This document shows positions 24,375-32,152 of a DNA stretch of 64,000 nt, in pieces. Source of the DNA: Halorubrum sp. BV1 (lineage in GTDB: Archaea > Halobacteriota > Halobacteria > Halobacteriales > Haloferacaceae); the NCBI RefSeq assembly GCF_000746205.1, contig NZ_JQKV01000001.1, positions 484,814-548,813 of the forward strand, in the 5' to 3' direction. The translations under genes and the position numbers were made by a program. Each line of letters begins with the position of its first letter. The stretch's first letter is position 1. A model generated the notes under the pieces. The model saw nothing but the letters and a program-made list of their open reading frames with translations, was not told where the DNA came from and did not search any database.

Positions 24375-24745
24375 CAAACGAAATTCTGCAAATCGCGCGT
24401 TAGAATGCATCTACAACGAGGTTACGACGGAACCTATGGGGTGTGGGTGGGGTGTTTCAAGAGAAATTTGAGCGAAATTCTGCAAACCTCACGCCTCAAT
24501 GCTTCTACAGCGAGGTTACGACGGAACCTATGGGGTGTGGGTGAGGTGTTTCAAGAGAAATTTGAGCGAAATTCTGCAAACCTCACGCCTCAATGCTTCT
24601 ACAGCGAGGTTACGACGGAATCTATGGGGTGTGGGTAGGGTGATTCAAGAGTGATTTGAGTGAATACCTGTAAACGACAAGTTCCAGTGCTTCTACGGCA
24701 TGGTTACGACGGAACCTGTGGGGGGTCTATCGATAGATTTGGTTC
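24375..24745. repeat. 94-bp tandem repeats carrying the GGAACC-box
   Basis: Units start with CTAC(A/G) at 24411, 24505, 24599 and 24693, exactly 94 bp apart (about nine helical turns); a partial unit tail precedes them. Each contains an ACGACGGAACCTATGGGGT box (24424, 24518, 24612, 24706), relatives of the boxes at 22001-22186, followed by GTTTCAAGAGAAATTTGAG and AAATTCTGCAAACCTCACG. Units 2 and 3 are almost identical; the last is diverged after the box. The array fills the space upstream of the McrB-like gene and looks like iterons or a multi-site operator. Confidence 0.9.
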
Positions 24746-24766
24746 GATCTATGATAGGAAGCTGAG

Positions 24767-24793
24767 TTCACTTGTCTACGACGGACAATTGAA
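24767..24793. promoter_or_regulatory. Palindrome (operator candidate) before the McrBC-like operon
   Basis: TTCACTTGTC, 7 bases, GACAATTGAA: the same palindrome as at 22229-22255 with one arm mismatch, again followed by TTACAGTC and again exactly 61 bp from the start of the last repeat box. The McrB-like start (24924) lies 157 bp from the palindrome start. A separate TATA-like CTTTTAAT at 24892-24899 suits a leaderless message from 24924. Confidence 0.8.
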
Positions 24794-24923
24794 TTACAGT
24801 CGAATCCCAATTGGAACCCTCGTTGGTCAAATAATTTAGTATCTTTTGGAGGACCCCATCTCTTGTTAGGTAGAACAATCGTCCCAAGTAGACTTTTAAT
24901 GTCATAACTGCTTGTGGAGTATA

Positions 24924-26156
24924 ATGAGCGATTCCTCGGATGATGATTATACTCTTGAGCAGGCCAAAGAGGACATTGACATCCTCCGACGGGTTGAGGA
25001 CGAAACCGTCGAAGCGATTGAGAACGCCGAAGAGGAAGCAGTCATCGAATTCTTGATCGAGGACGAAGGATTGGACATCACCCACGATGGCGAACGTGGG
25101 CTGGGGAAAGTTCGTCGTGCCGTCCTCGGGTCGACCGTTGCATCGGACGAACTCAAGCGACTTGTGAGCCTTCGTGGTGATGAGACACCAGAAGACGTTC
25201 TCGTGCCTCGAGACGTCAAACGAAACGCCCAGGTTGCGCTCGAAGCCGGGAAACCGGTTGTTCTGTATGGCCCGACCGGAACCGGAAAGACAACGTTCGC
25301 AAAACAACTTGCGCGTGAGACGTGCGTCGGCTACACGCTCAATACCGCCACTCCCTCCTGGACGCCTTCAGACATCATCGGCGGAATCAGCCCTGACTAT
25401 TCTGGTGAGTCGCTGAGCTACCGCACGAAGCTCGGCTGTGTGTCCGAGGCCGTCCAACGTGCCCGTCGGTTCGACGTTGAGTATGGGGTCATCCTGGACG
25501 AAATCACACGGGCAGACATCTCGAAGATTTTCGGCCCGCTTTACACAGCCATCGAGAATCCCCACCAGACTATCTTTGAGACCGACGAAGGCGAGACGAT
25601 CGAGCTCGACGAGCGCGTAAACATCATCTGTACGATGAACATGTCCGACCGAACGGTCAACGAGCTCGACAACGCCATCACGCGTCGGTTCGCGATGATT
25701 GAGCTCGATGAGTACGAGGAGGACAAGCGCCGTCAACTCTTCAAAGACTGGCTCAACACCCACGTCAGCGGCCACACCGACCTTGACGAAAGCGAACTCC
25801 TTCGACTCTTCGAGCGCGACTACCAGGGGATCAACCACGGCAACGAGTCCACGTCACAGGGGTCGATTATGCGGTTCGGGCCGATGCACTACCGTGACGT
25901 CGCGATCTTCCTTGGCGTCGGCTGTCGAGAGGGCGGTGCGTACGAACACGATCAGACGAACGCCGTCGGCCAAGCGTTCCAGACCTACATTGTGCCCCGA
26001 CTGCTCAACTCGGCGGCGTTCCCGCAGGTCGAACGTATCGCAGAGCACTATCGCGCCCTGAACGGTGAGTTCGAAGAATTCGACCTCGCCCCCGCTGCCG
26101 AACTGGCGGAACGGGAACTCGAACAGGAACGCCGCCAGATGGGATCCTACGAGTAA
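24924..26156 (+). CDS. McrB-like AAA+ ATPase
   Basis: A 410-aa AAA+ protein of the McrB/dynein-like clade, which as GTPase or ATPase drives DNA translocation for the McrC nuclease. Walker A is YGPTGTGKTTFAKQ (about residue 115), Walker B GVILDEITRAD (about 188), and the McrB-specific sensor TMNMSDRTVNELDNAITRRF (about 236). Residues 1-100 are helical and acidic and contain no recognised modified-base reader, so target recognition must come from elsewhere. ATG 24924 (MSDSSDDD) fits the TATA position. The stop overlaps the McrC start as TAATG. The operon is preceded by the repeat-palindrome module. Confidence 0.85.
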   Translation: MSDSSDDDYTLEQAKEDIDILRRVEDETVEAIENAEEEAVIEFLIEDEGLDITHDGERGLGKVRRAVLGSTVASDELKRLVSLRGDETPEDVLVPRDVKRNAQVALEAGKPVVLYGPTGTGKTTFAKQLARETCVGYTLNTATPSWTPSDIIGGISPDYSGESLSYRTKLGCVSEAVQRARRFDVEYGVILDEITRADISKIFGPLYTAIENPHQTIFETDEGETIELDERVNIICTMNMSDRTVNELDNAITRRFAMIELDEYEEDKRRQLFKDWLNTHVSGHTDLDESELLRLFERDYQGINHGNESTSQGSIMRFGPMHYRDVAIFLGVGCREGGAYEHDQTNAVGQAFQTYIVPRLLNSAAFPQVERIAEHYRALNGEFEEFDLAPAAELAERELEQERRQMGSYE

Positions 26157-27916
26157 TGAGCACCGTCGACGAAGTGTACGAGTTCGGGCAGGACACCTTC
26201 AACGTCCCCGAGCGGGGGGAGATTCGCATAGAGGGGTGTCCGTCCAGCATCACCGACCAACTTCGTCGTGCGTCGTTCACCCAGGAGAGTCCGGGCGTCT
26301 TCACCAAGAGCCAGGAAGCCCTCGACTCCGACCAGGAGTACGAAGTCGTTACCGTCACCGTCGACGGGGAGCACGACGAGACCCTCCACGTCGAAGCGAC
26401 CGACATCATCGGTGTCGTGAGCCTCACGCCGTCGTCGAAGATACTGGTCGATCCGAAGATTGAGTGGGAGCACATCTTCGACATGCTGCTAGCCGTCTAC
26501 GACCAGAATCGGTCGATCGAGTACCACGGCATCCCACTTCAGGACTTCCTGTCCGACGACATCGACCTTGACGACGTGTTCGTGGTGCTGGCGATCAATT
26601 ACCTCGACGGTCTGGAAACCATCGAACGCCACGGCTTCATCCGCGACCTCATCATTCGCCGGGTGGACAGCCTGGACGGCCGCGGGGAGATTGACGTCGA
26701 GCAGACGCTCCTGAACCACGCACGCGGGAACCTCGAGCCTCACTGGATCCGTAACGAGATCGAGCACAACAACGCCGCGAACTCACTGCTACACTACGCT
26801 GGGAAGACGCTCCTGCGCCTCTTCCAGCAAAAGTCAGCAGAGAACGACCACCCGGCTTACGACCGTATCTTCTCAGAGGTGCACCGGGAGGTCGAGCGAC
26901 TGGAGAGCATGGGCGTCGACAGCAGCCTGGACCGGATGGACGAGTACCGTCGCATCACTCTTGACGACCTACCCAAGCAACGGCGGTACTACCAGAAGGC
27001 GTTCGATGTCGCGAAGGCGGTCATGTCCTCGTCGCTCGGTCAGCAGCTACGCCAAGGGCCACGCGAGCTGGTGGTGGACTACGTCCTCAACATGGAGTCG
27101 CTGTTCGAGCAATACTCACAGGTGGTCATCGAACGCGAGCTCAACTACATCAAATCCTACGATCACCTTGGCGAGCTCGACGACATGACACCTGTGCGTT
27201 CCCCGTCGGTCAATCCCTTCGAGGGGGAAAACGAGGTCTACCACCAGCCAGACCACGCGCTCCAAGAAGGAGAAGAAACCATCGCGATTCTCGACTCGAA
27301 ATACTACGCCGAAGGGCACGACCCAGTCAAGGAGTCGCCGTCCCGATCCCGGCTGTTCAGTTACGCCTACCTGCTCCACGCCGACCGACTGGGCTTCCTC
27401 TGTCCCCTGCTGACGCCGCGGCGTCGCCGTGTCGTCCAGACCGGGGCAGAGCTTCAAATCGTCTCACCAGAGGACGGGTTCACGCTCGACAGCTACGACG
27501 AAGTCGTCCACGAGTACCTGCACGACGTGCTCGTCGACGACTATCCAGAACTCGAGGCCTTCCGTGCAGTCGCCGAGAACCAACTCTGCCTGGACGCCGC
27601 CGACGAAGGCGACCTCAGTGAGGCGAAGGCTATGAGTGGCCCATTCGCGTTCAAGGATTCGCGGGACTTCTCGCTCCGGGTCGTTAAGGCCGCTGCTGAC
27701 GAGCACTCGTGGAACGTTCGGAACCGGTACGACCTCGAACAGGACGGTGAATGGACGCGCGAACAGATCGAAACGCGGTGTGACCGGCGATACGAGCACA
27801 CCACCACCTGTGTTCCTGTGTTTTGCCGAGACCACGGCCAGGAGTGGATCGACCTGTACTTCCTTCAGAACGGCACTGACGAGGTCGACAAAGAAGGTCC
27901 GTTGAAGCTGATCTAG
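26156..27916 (+). CDS. McrC-like PD-(D/E)XK nuclease
   Basis: A 586-aa McrC homologue. An N-terminal beta-rich part (residues ~1-90) precedes the McrC domain: ILVDPKIEWEHIFDMLLAVY, IRRVDSLDGRGEIDVEQT and HNNAANSLLHYAGKTLLRLF. The catalytic D-x-K is AILDSKYYAEG (about residue 377), preceded by RSPSVNPFEG. The last ~110 residues (EHSWNVRNRYDLEQDGEWT) are an extension beyond the usual McrC length. It is predicted to cleave DNA recognised by the McrB-like motor. It is translationally coupled to McrB. Confidence 0.82.
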   Translation: MSTVDEVYEFGQDTFNVPERGEIRIEGCPSSITDQLRRASFTQESPGVFTKSQEALDSDQEYEVVTVTVDGEHDETLHVEATDIIGVVSLTPSSKILVDPKIEWEHIFDMLLAVYDQNRSIEYHGIPLQDFLSDDIDLDDVFVVLAINYLDGLETIERHGFIRDLIIRRVDSLDGRGEIDVEQTLLNHARGNLEPHWIRNEIEHNNAANSLLHYAGKTLLRLFQQKSAENDHPAYDRIFSEVHREVERLESMGVDSSLDRMDEYRRITLDDLPKQRRYYQKAFDVAKAVMSSSLGQQLRQGPRELVVDYVLNMESLFEQYSQVVIERELNYIKSYDHLGELDDMTPVRSPSVNPFEGENEVYHQPDHALQEGEETIAILDSKYYAEGHDPVKESPSRSRLFSYAYLLHADRLGFLCPLLTPRRRRVVQTGAELQIVSPEDGFTLDSYDEVVHEYLHDVLVDDYPELEAFRAVAENQLCLDAADEGDLSEAKAMSGPFAFKDSRDFSLRVVKAAADEHSWNVRNRYDLEQDGEWTREQIETRCDRRYEHTTTCVPVFCRDHGQEWIDLYFLQNGTDEVDKEGPLKLI

Positions 27917-27926
27917 GAGATCGACA

Positions 27927-28565
27927 ATGTATCCAACACCGTACCTTTGGACCGCTCATAACGGACAGACCCACGTATTCTACGACAACCACCAGCCCCC
28001 CGGTGTTGGATTCGGTTGGTCGAGCCTCTGCGAGGAGTTGGACGTCCCAATCGAGGGAGAACATTTCGAGCTGGATGAGGACGTAACTGAGTCGTCCATC
28101 ACCTGTCGACGGTGCCGGGAACGAATCGACCTCTCGTCTGTGAATCCCTCGGGCGACGAGACAGCGGCGTTACGAGGATGTTTGATCGAAGTACACCGTG
28201 ACGAACAGGGCGGTATTGATCACGCTCGTCGTCTCTGCCGGGGAGGCCCACTCCATTACGAGATTCCGTTCGAACCAGAGTCGTTCACGGGTGACCTTCA
28301 CGACCAAGTCGACGACGTCTGTGGAGACTGCTGGCAGGGCTACGTCGAACACCAGTGGAGTAGTGATGTCGAAGGTGGGCAACTCCAAGTCGAGGTCTGG
28401 ACAGACGAAGGGGAGCAAACGTACTACGCGGCTTCTGCTGAGGCGATAAACACCGGCCCCAAGGCAATGTTGCGTCTAACAAGTGAGAATGGCCTCGAAC
28501 GCGAGGTTCCACGCGAGGAAATCGGGTCGATTACGCTGACACCCGCTCAGATTGTTGATTACTGA
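27927..28565 (+). CDS. Unknown protein with CxxC motifs, third gene of the McrBC-like operon
   Basis: A 212-aa protein starting 10 bp after the McrC stop, so in the same transcript. It contains TCRRCRERI (about residue 53) and DDVCGDCWQGYVEH (about 130), two C-x2-C knuckles that may form one zinc site, plus an N-terminal WTAHNGQTHVFYDN and a beta-rich C-terminus. No family is recognised. As a fixed third member it could be the specificity or target-reader subunit that the McrB-like protein lacks; this is inference. Confidence 0.6.
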   Translation: MYPTPYLWTAHNGQTHVFYDNHQPPGVGFGWSSLCEELDVPIEGEHFELDEDVTESSITCRRCRERIDLSSVNPSGDETAALRGCLIEVHRDEQGGIDHARRLCRGGPLHYEIPFEPESFTGDLHDQVDDVCGDCWQGYVEHQWSSDVEGGQLQVEVWTDEGEQTYYAASAEAINTGPKAMLRLTSENGLEREVPREEIGSITLTPAQIVDY

Positions 28566-28577
28566 ACGGTGAGGCGC

Positions 28578-28961
28578 TTAGAACGGCGCTACGAGCCAGT
28601 CGCCCTCCTCTTTCCGGTCGAGCTGTGGACCGAATACCTCCTGTAGTGGGTAGAGTTCGTCGTTATACCGAAGGTCGTAGGTTTTCCCGCGCCGGTGGAA
28701 CGAGCCTTCGACGACGAACTGTACGGTCGGACTCTGGTACTCGAGGTCGTTCGCACGACGGTCCATCGCGCGTGCGAGGTCGGTCGCCTGGTCGCCGTCC
28801 TCGAACGCCTCGCCGAGACCGACGACACTGACCTTGTCAGGCACGTCGTCGTCTTCGAGACATTCGATAAACTCTTCGACCGGGATCTGGTGATCGAACG
28901 TATCGTACTTCCCTTCGATGACGATATTGTATCGCCCGGGAATCTGACCTGGGCCTGCCAT
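28578..28961 (-). CDS. Unknown 127-aa protein
   Basis: A 127-aa protein, end of the leftward cluster, convergent with the third McrBC-operon gene (12 bp apart). It is predicted alpha/beta: RYNIVIEGKYDTFDHQIPVEEFI at the N-terminus and TVQFVVEGSFHRRGKTYDLRY later. No family or catalytic motif is recognised. The 42-bp gap to the wHTH gene upstream suggests one transcript with it. Confidence 0.5.
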   Translation of the reverse strand: MAGPGQIPGRYNIVIEGKYDTFDHQIPVEEFIECLEDDDVPDKVSVVGLGEAFEDGDQATDLARAMDRRANDLEYQSPTVQFVVEGSFHRRGKTYDLRYNDELYPLQEVFGPQLDRKEEGDWLVAPF

Positions 28962-29003
28962 TCTTACTTGGAAGTGACCCTGCCGCGTTAAGTAATTGTA
29001 CTG

Positions 29004-29468
29004 TCAGTCCTCTTCCTTCGAGTCGGACTCAGTAGACAGCGGCGTACCAAGTGGGCGCTGTTTGTCCTGTTGGACATCATCTTCCTGAACCATCTGGTTC
29101 ATACTCATGTCCCCGAACTCAGAGACGACCTGACGAACTCGATCTCGGGTGGCGACGAATGAATCGTCTAAGTATAGCTTCGTTCGTTCGAAGCCACTCA
29201 TGTATCGTTCTCCCTTCTCGGTCTCCCTGACATCACGCGACTGGCCCTCTTCGTTAGATTCGAGCATCCTCATATCGAGATACCGCTGCACCGTTTTCGA
29301 CAGCCCTTCATCGAACGGTCCCCGTTCCTTGACCACGTGTTCGACGTCGGTTTCTTCAGCCTCACGCCGATACCGATCCAGTAGCTTGTGGTATTTCCCT
29401 CTTCCTTCGATCTCACCACCAGCCTCGTGCAGCAGTAGAAGTTCTGGATGGTGGTCGTCGTCACTCAT
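29004..29468 (-). CDS. Winged-helix (YwgA/PadR-like) protein
   Basis: A 154-aa protein. ELLLLHEAGGEIEGRGKYHK (residues ~9-28), FDEGLSKTVQRYLDMRMLES and TEKGERYM form a winged-helix pattern like that of YwgA-type proteins, in which a DNA-binding-like fold acts as regulator or sensor. The C-terminus is helical then acidic and disordered. It overlaps the zinc-hook ATPase gene by 4 bp, so it is probably its partner or regulator. Confidence 0.55.
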   Translation of the reverse strand: MSDDDHHPELLLLHEAGGEIEGRGKYHKLLDRYRREAEETDVEHVVKERGPFDEGLSKTVQRYLDMRMLESNEEGQSRDVRETEKGERYMSGFERTKLYLDDSFVATRDRVRQVVSEFGDMSMNQMVQEDDVQQDKQRPLGTPLSTESDSKEED

Positions 29469-31180
29469 AGGTATTCCTCAAGGGTCGAGTCTTCGGTTTT
29501 AATCCGTTCCAAGGAGACGATCTCAGACTCGTCATCTCTAAAGTGTGACTGAACCCGATCGAGTGGGGACGTCAGAATGACCTGAACGTCCGCATCTCGT
29601 AGGTATCGTGCGGCCGCATCCTGAATGTCCGATTCCAAGTTCGTCAGCGGCTCGTCGAGGATTAATACCTCCCAGTTATGGGCATCCTCACTCTCTTGAG
29701 CGAACCTCGCCAAAGTGAGACCAAAAGCCAGGTTTGCCAGTCGCCGTTCACCGCTACTCAGTCGATCGTACGACCGAGCCCCCTCTGAACCAGTACCTGG
29801 GAATTCCAGTTCCCCTTCGGACGTGATTCCAACGTCCGTCCCCAAATTAGGGGCGATGCTCTTGTAAACAGATGACAGGCGGTCAGTGAACTCTTCCCGG
29901 ATCTCGTCAAACGCCTCCTGCTCAAGACGCTCTGCCTCTTCGTCTGCCAGTTCAGCGGACTCTTCAAATGCAGATAGTAGTTGACGTCGCTGAGTCAGTT
30001 TCTCTTCGAGTTCCTCTTCCTTGGACTTGGCCTGTTCTAGCTCCTGCCGGTGATTCTCCAGCTCACGAGTGGTTCTCTCCTGGAGTTGGTCTATGTCGTG
30101 ATCAGCCTGTTTAAGCGCGGTTCTGACGAATTGGTTCAGTCCTTCCAGGTCTGGTTCAGACTCCTGTAGTTCCGTGATTTCCGCCTTCACCGAGGCCAGT
30201 TCTTCTTCCAACTCACTAATCTCATCTTTCAGCTCGTCCACCTGTGTATCTGCCTCGTCCACCTTCTCACGAAGCCGTTCACGAAGTTCTGAGAGGTCCC
30301 GTGGTCGACCGCACTGCGGGCAGTTACTCGGCAATCGATTGCGTGCCACTCGCTCCTCGACCAAGCGACCACAGACTGGGCAGGTGAACTCCTCGATCGC
30401 GTCGATGATCAGGTCGTTCACCTCCTGTGTATACCGGGAGGCATCACTGAGTTCTCGGCGCTTTTGTTTGAGAGTGTCCTCCAGCGTGCGCCGTTTGTCA
30501 TATAACTCATCGAGGCGTTCAGCGACCTCGTCTTTCTTCTGAAGCCGAGCGCTGATGCTCTCGATCTCGCCAGAATCGATGAGTCTCTGTAGCTCTTCGA
30601 TGTCCTCAATCCTGTTTTCGGTTTGCGAGATCGGGAGGGAGTCCAACTCCCGCTCGAGCTGATTAACGCTCGGTCGGTCTTCCCCTCGGCGTCGGATCTC
30701 TTTCAGATGCTCGGTTTCGGCTCTGGCTCTTCGGTGTCGCTCGATTTCAGACTGGTGCTCACTGCTCAGTACGCTTCGTATCCTATTCAGCAACTCTTCT
30801 CCATCCAGTCTACTGATTGGCTGGTCTGCTGGATTTGAGGGGATGAACTGCAAACGGACGGTTCTATCTGGCCCGATGAACCGTTCTACCCCCTCGTTGG
30901 CATCGAGCGTCCCGTCTTCGTGCTCGTACCGGTGGCGTCGTTCACGTAGTACCGCGTCTGAGTTATCGAAATAAGCACTCACCTCGCTACGTTGGCCCGG
31001 TGTGACCCCGAACGTTCCAGAACGACCATACAACGCGTAGAGTAGTGCGTTGAATGTGAGCGTCTTTCCAGAGCGATTTCCACCGTATAACAACAAGTCC
31101 CGGCCACCAACGGCCCTTTCGTTGATGATCGGACTTTCATCGATTGCGAAGTTCTCGATTTTGAGTCTACTGATTTTCAT
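29465..31180 (-). CDS. SMC/Rad50-like ATPase with zinc hook
   Basis: A 571-aa ABC-type ATPase. Walker A GGNRSGKTLTFNALLYALYG (about residues 32-50) is followed by coiled coil, then two C-x2-C knuckles: FTCPVCGRL (about 265) and NCPQCGRPRD (about 288) at the apex, coiled coil back, the signature LSSGERRLANLAFG (about 473) and Walker B LILDEPLTNLES (about 505). The arms are much shorter than in true Rad50 (1,094 aa at 56192), matching haloarchaeal 'archaea-specific SMC-related' proteins. It overlaps a membrane protein gene upstream (14 bp) and a wHTH gene downstream (4 bp). It may sense or bridge DNA. Confidence 0.82.
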   Translation of the reverse strand: MKISRLKIENFAIDESPIINERAVGGRDLLLYGGNRSGKTLTFNALLYALYGRSGTFGVTPGQRSEVSAYFDNSDAVLRERRHRYEHEDGTLDANEGVERFIGPDRTVRLQFIPSNPADQPISRLDGEELLNRIRSVLSSEHQSEIERHRRARAETEHLKEIRRRGEDRPSVNQLERELDSLPISQTENRIEDIEELQRLIDSGEIESISARLQKKDEVAERLDELYDKRRTLEDTLKQKRRELSDASRYTQEVNDLIIDAIEEFTCPVCGRLVEERVARNRLPSNCPQCGRPRDLSELRERLREKVDEADTQVDELKDEISELEEELASVKAEITELQESEPDLEGLNQFVRTALKQADHDIDQLQERTTRELENHRQELEQAKSKEEELEEKLTQRRQLLSAFEESAELADEEAERLEQEAFDEIREEFTDRLSSVYKSIAPNLGTDVGITSEGELEFPGTGSEGARSYDRLSSGERRLANLAFGLTLARFAQESEDAHNWEVLILDEPLTNLESDIQDAAARYLRDADVQVILTSPLDRVQSHFRDDESEIVSLERIKTEDSTLEEYL

Positions 31181-31739
31181 AGTTTTCTTCGTATGGGGTT
31201 GAGAGTTCTTTTGCCAGCCTGTTCAACTCACGATAAGACCGGACGCTCAGTCCTCTGAGTAGGATAATCGACAAGAGAAGGCCTACCACAATGCCCTGCC
31301 ATCCAATTGCGAGGTATCCAGTGATTGGTGCAGCGACCGCGTTAATGACACCCGCAAGAATGGAAACGTGATGGCTGTACGCCTTCTCGTCATAGTCGTC
31401 GATTGCGTCCTGTGTTTCCTGCGAGGCGGAATGCCAGAAGTCGCTTTCTCCGGTTATCCGGGCGATGGTTTCCGTGGACCGCTTCAGGTTGCCTCCGGCC
31501 CAGTATTCGTTCAGCCTGTGGTTCAGAACAACGACCGCGAACATGACGACGATTGCAGGGACGGCAGCCGCGACCAGAGCAATGCGGTCTGAGGTGATCT
31601 GTGGGACGTCCCAATAAAGGGACACAAACAGGGAATGGAGGTAGAGAGAAAGCGCACCCCACCCACCATTCTTCACCTGTGACGGAATTCCCATTCTCCA
31701 GACAGACCAATGACCAAGATAATCATAAACGTTCTGCAC
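31167..31739 (-). CDS. Membrane protein upstream of the SMC-like ATPase
   Basis: A 190-aa protein with hydrophobic segments at about residues 50-72 (ALVAAAVPAIVVMFAVVVL), 125-143 and 147-162. The loop between the first and second carries ARITGESDFWHSASQETQDAIDD. The N-terminus has an aromatic, non-charged stretch. No family is recognised. The 14-bp overlap with the ATPase gene indicates coupled translation and suggests a membrane-anchored ATPase complex. Confidence 0.6.
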   Translation of the reverse strand: MQNVYDYLGHWSVWRMGIPSQVKNGGWGALSLYLHSLFVSLYWDVPQITSDRIALVAAAVPAIVVMFAVVVLNHRLNEYWAGGNLKRSTETIARITGESDFWHSASQETQDAIDDYDEKAYSHHVSILAGVINAVAAPITGYLAIGWQGIVVGLLLSIILLRGLSVRSYRELNRLAKELSTPYEENYENQ

Positions 31740-31758
31740 GTTAACATCTTGATCCCGT

Positions 31759-32061
31759 CTATACAGCCGCTCGCCACTTCACGCTCGCGACGACGGCCCC
31801 GATCAACACCGTGAACCCGATACTCACCACCACTTCCTCAAATCCCGATGCAGTGAGGAACTCGTTCAATGGGAACGGTGTGAGCTTCGCGATATAGTAG
31901 TCGAGGGCAATCGACAGAGCGGCGTCTACCGACTGCTTCACGGCGAATGCATTGAGAAACTCCCACCCAGTCAAAATTCCACTTCCGAAGACGTACATCG
32001 GGAACGTATTCAGGAACACCACCCCCACGAAGTATTTCACCATCCCCGTGTTGTAGCCCAT
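31759..32061 (-). CDS. Small two-helix membrane protein
   Basis: About 100 residues from ATG 32061 (MGYNTGMVKYFVG). Hydrophobic segments lie at ~8-30 (YFVGVVFLNTFPMYVFGSGI) and ~78-96 (VVVSIGFTVLIGAVVASV), with an amphipathic stretch between. The longer frame upstream of 32061 reads like non-coding sequence and overlaps the methyltransferase end, so the internal start is preferred. It is 19 bp upstream of the next membrane protein gene, in the same direction. Two-helix membrane proteins are common effectors in defence loci, but function here is unknown. Confidence 0.5.
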   Translation of the reverse strand: MGYNTGMVKYFVGVVFLNTFPMYVFGSGILTGWEFLNAFAVKQSVDAALSIALDYYIAKLTPFPLNEFLTASGFEEVVVSIGFTVLIGAVVASVKWRAAV

Positions 32062-32152
32062 ACCGCGAGAAATGGTCGAATTATCTAAGTTTTTGTGGTG
32101 GTGACGAAGCACTGCCTGCTGTATCTGGCGAAACGAAAGAAGTGAGAACGCG

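Noticed and set aside
24375..24745. ORF made of 94-bp repeats (24405-24638)
   Set aside because: 94 is not a multiple of three, so the repeat would be read in different frames; the frame is short and lies in the promoter array.
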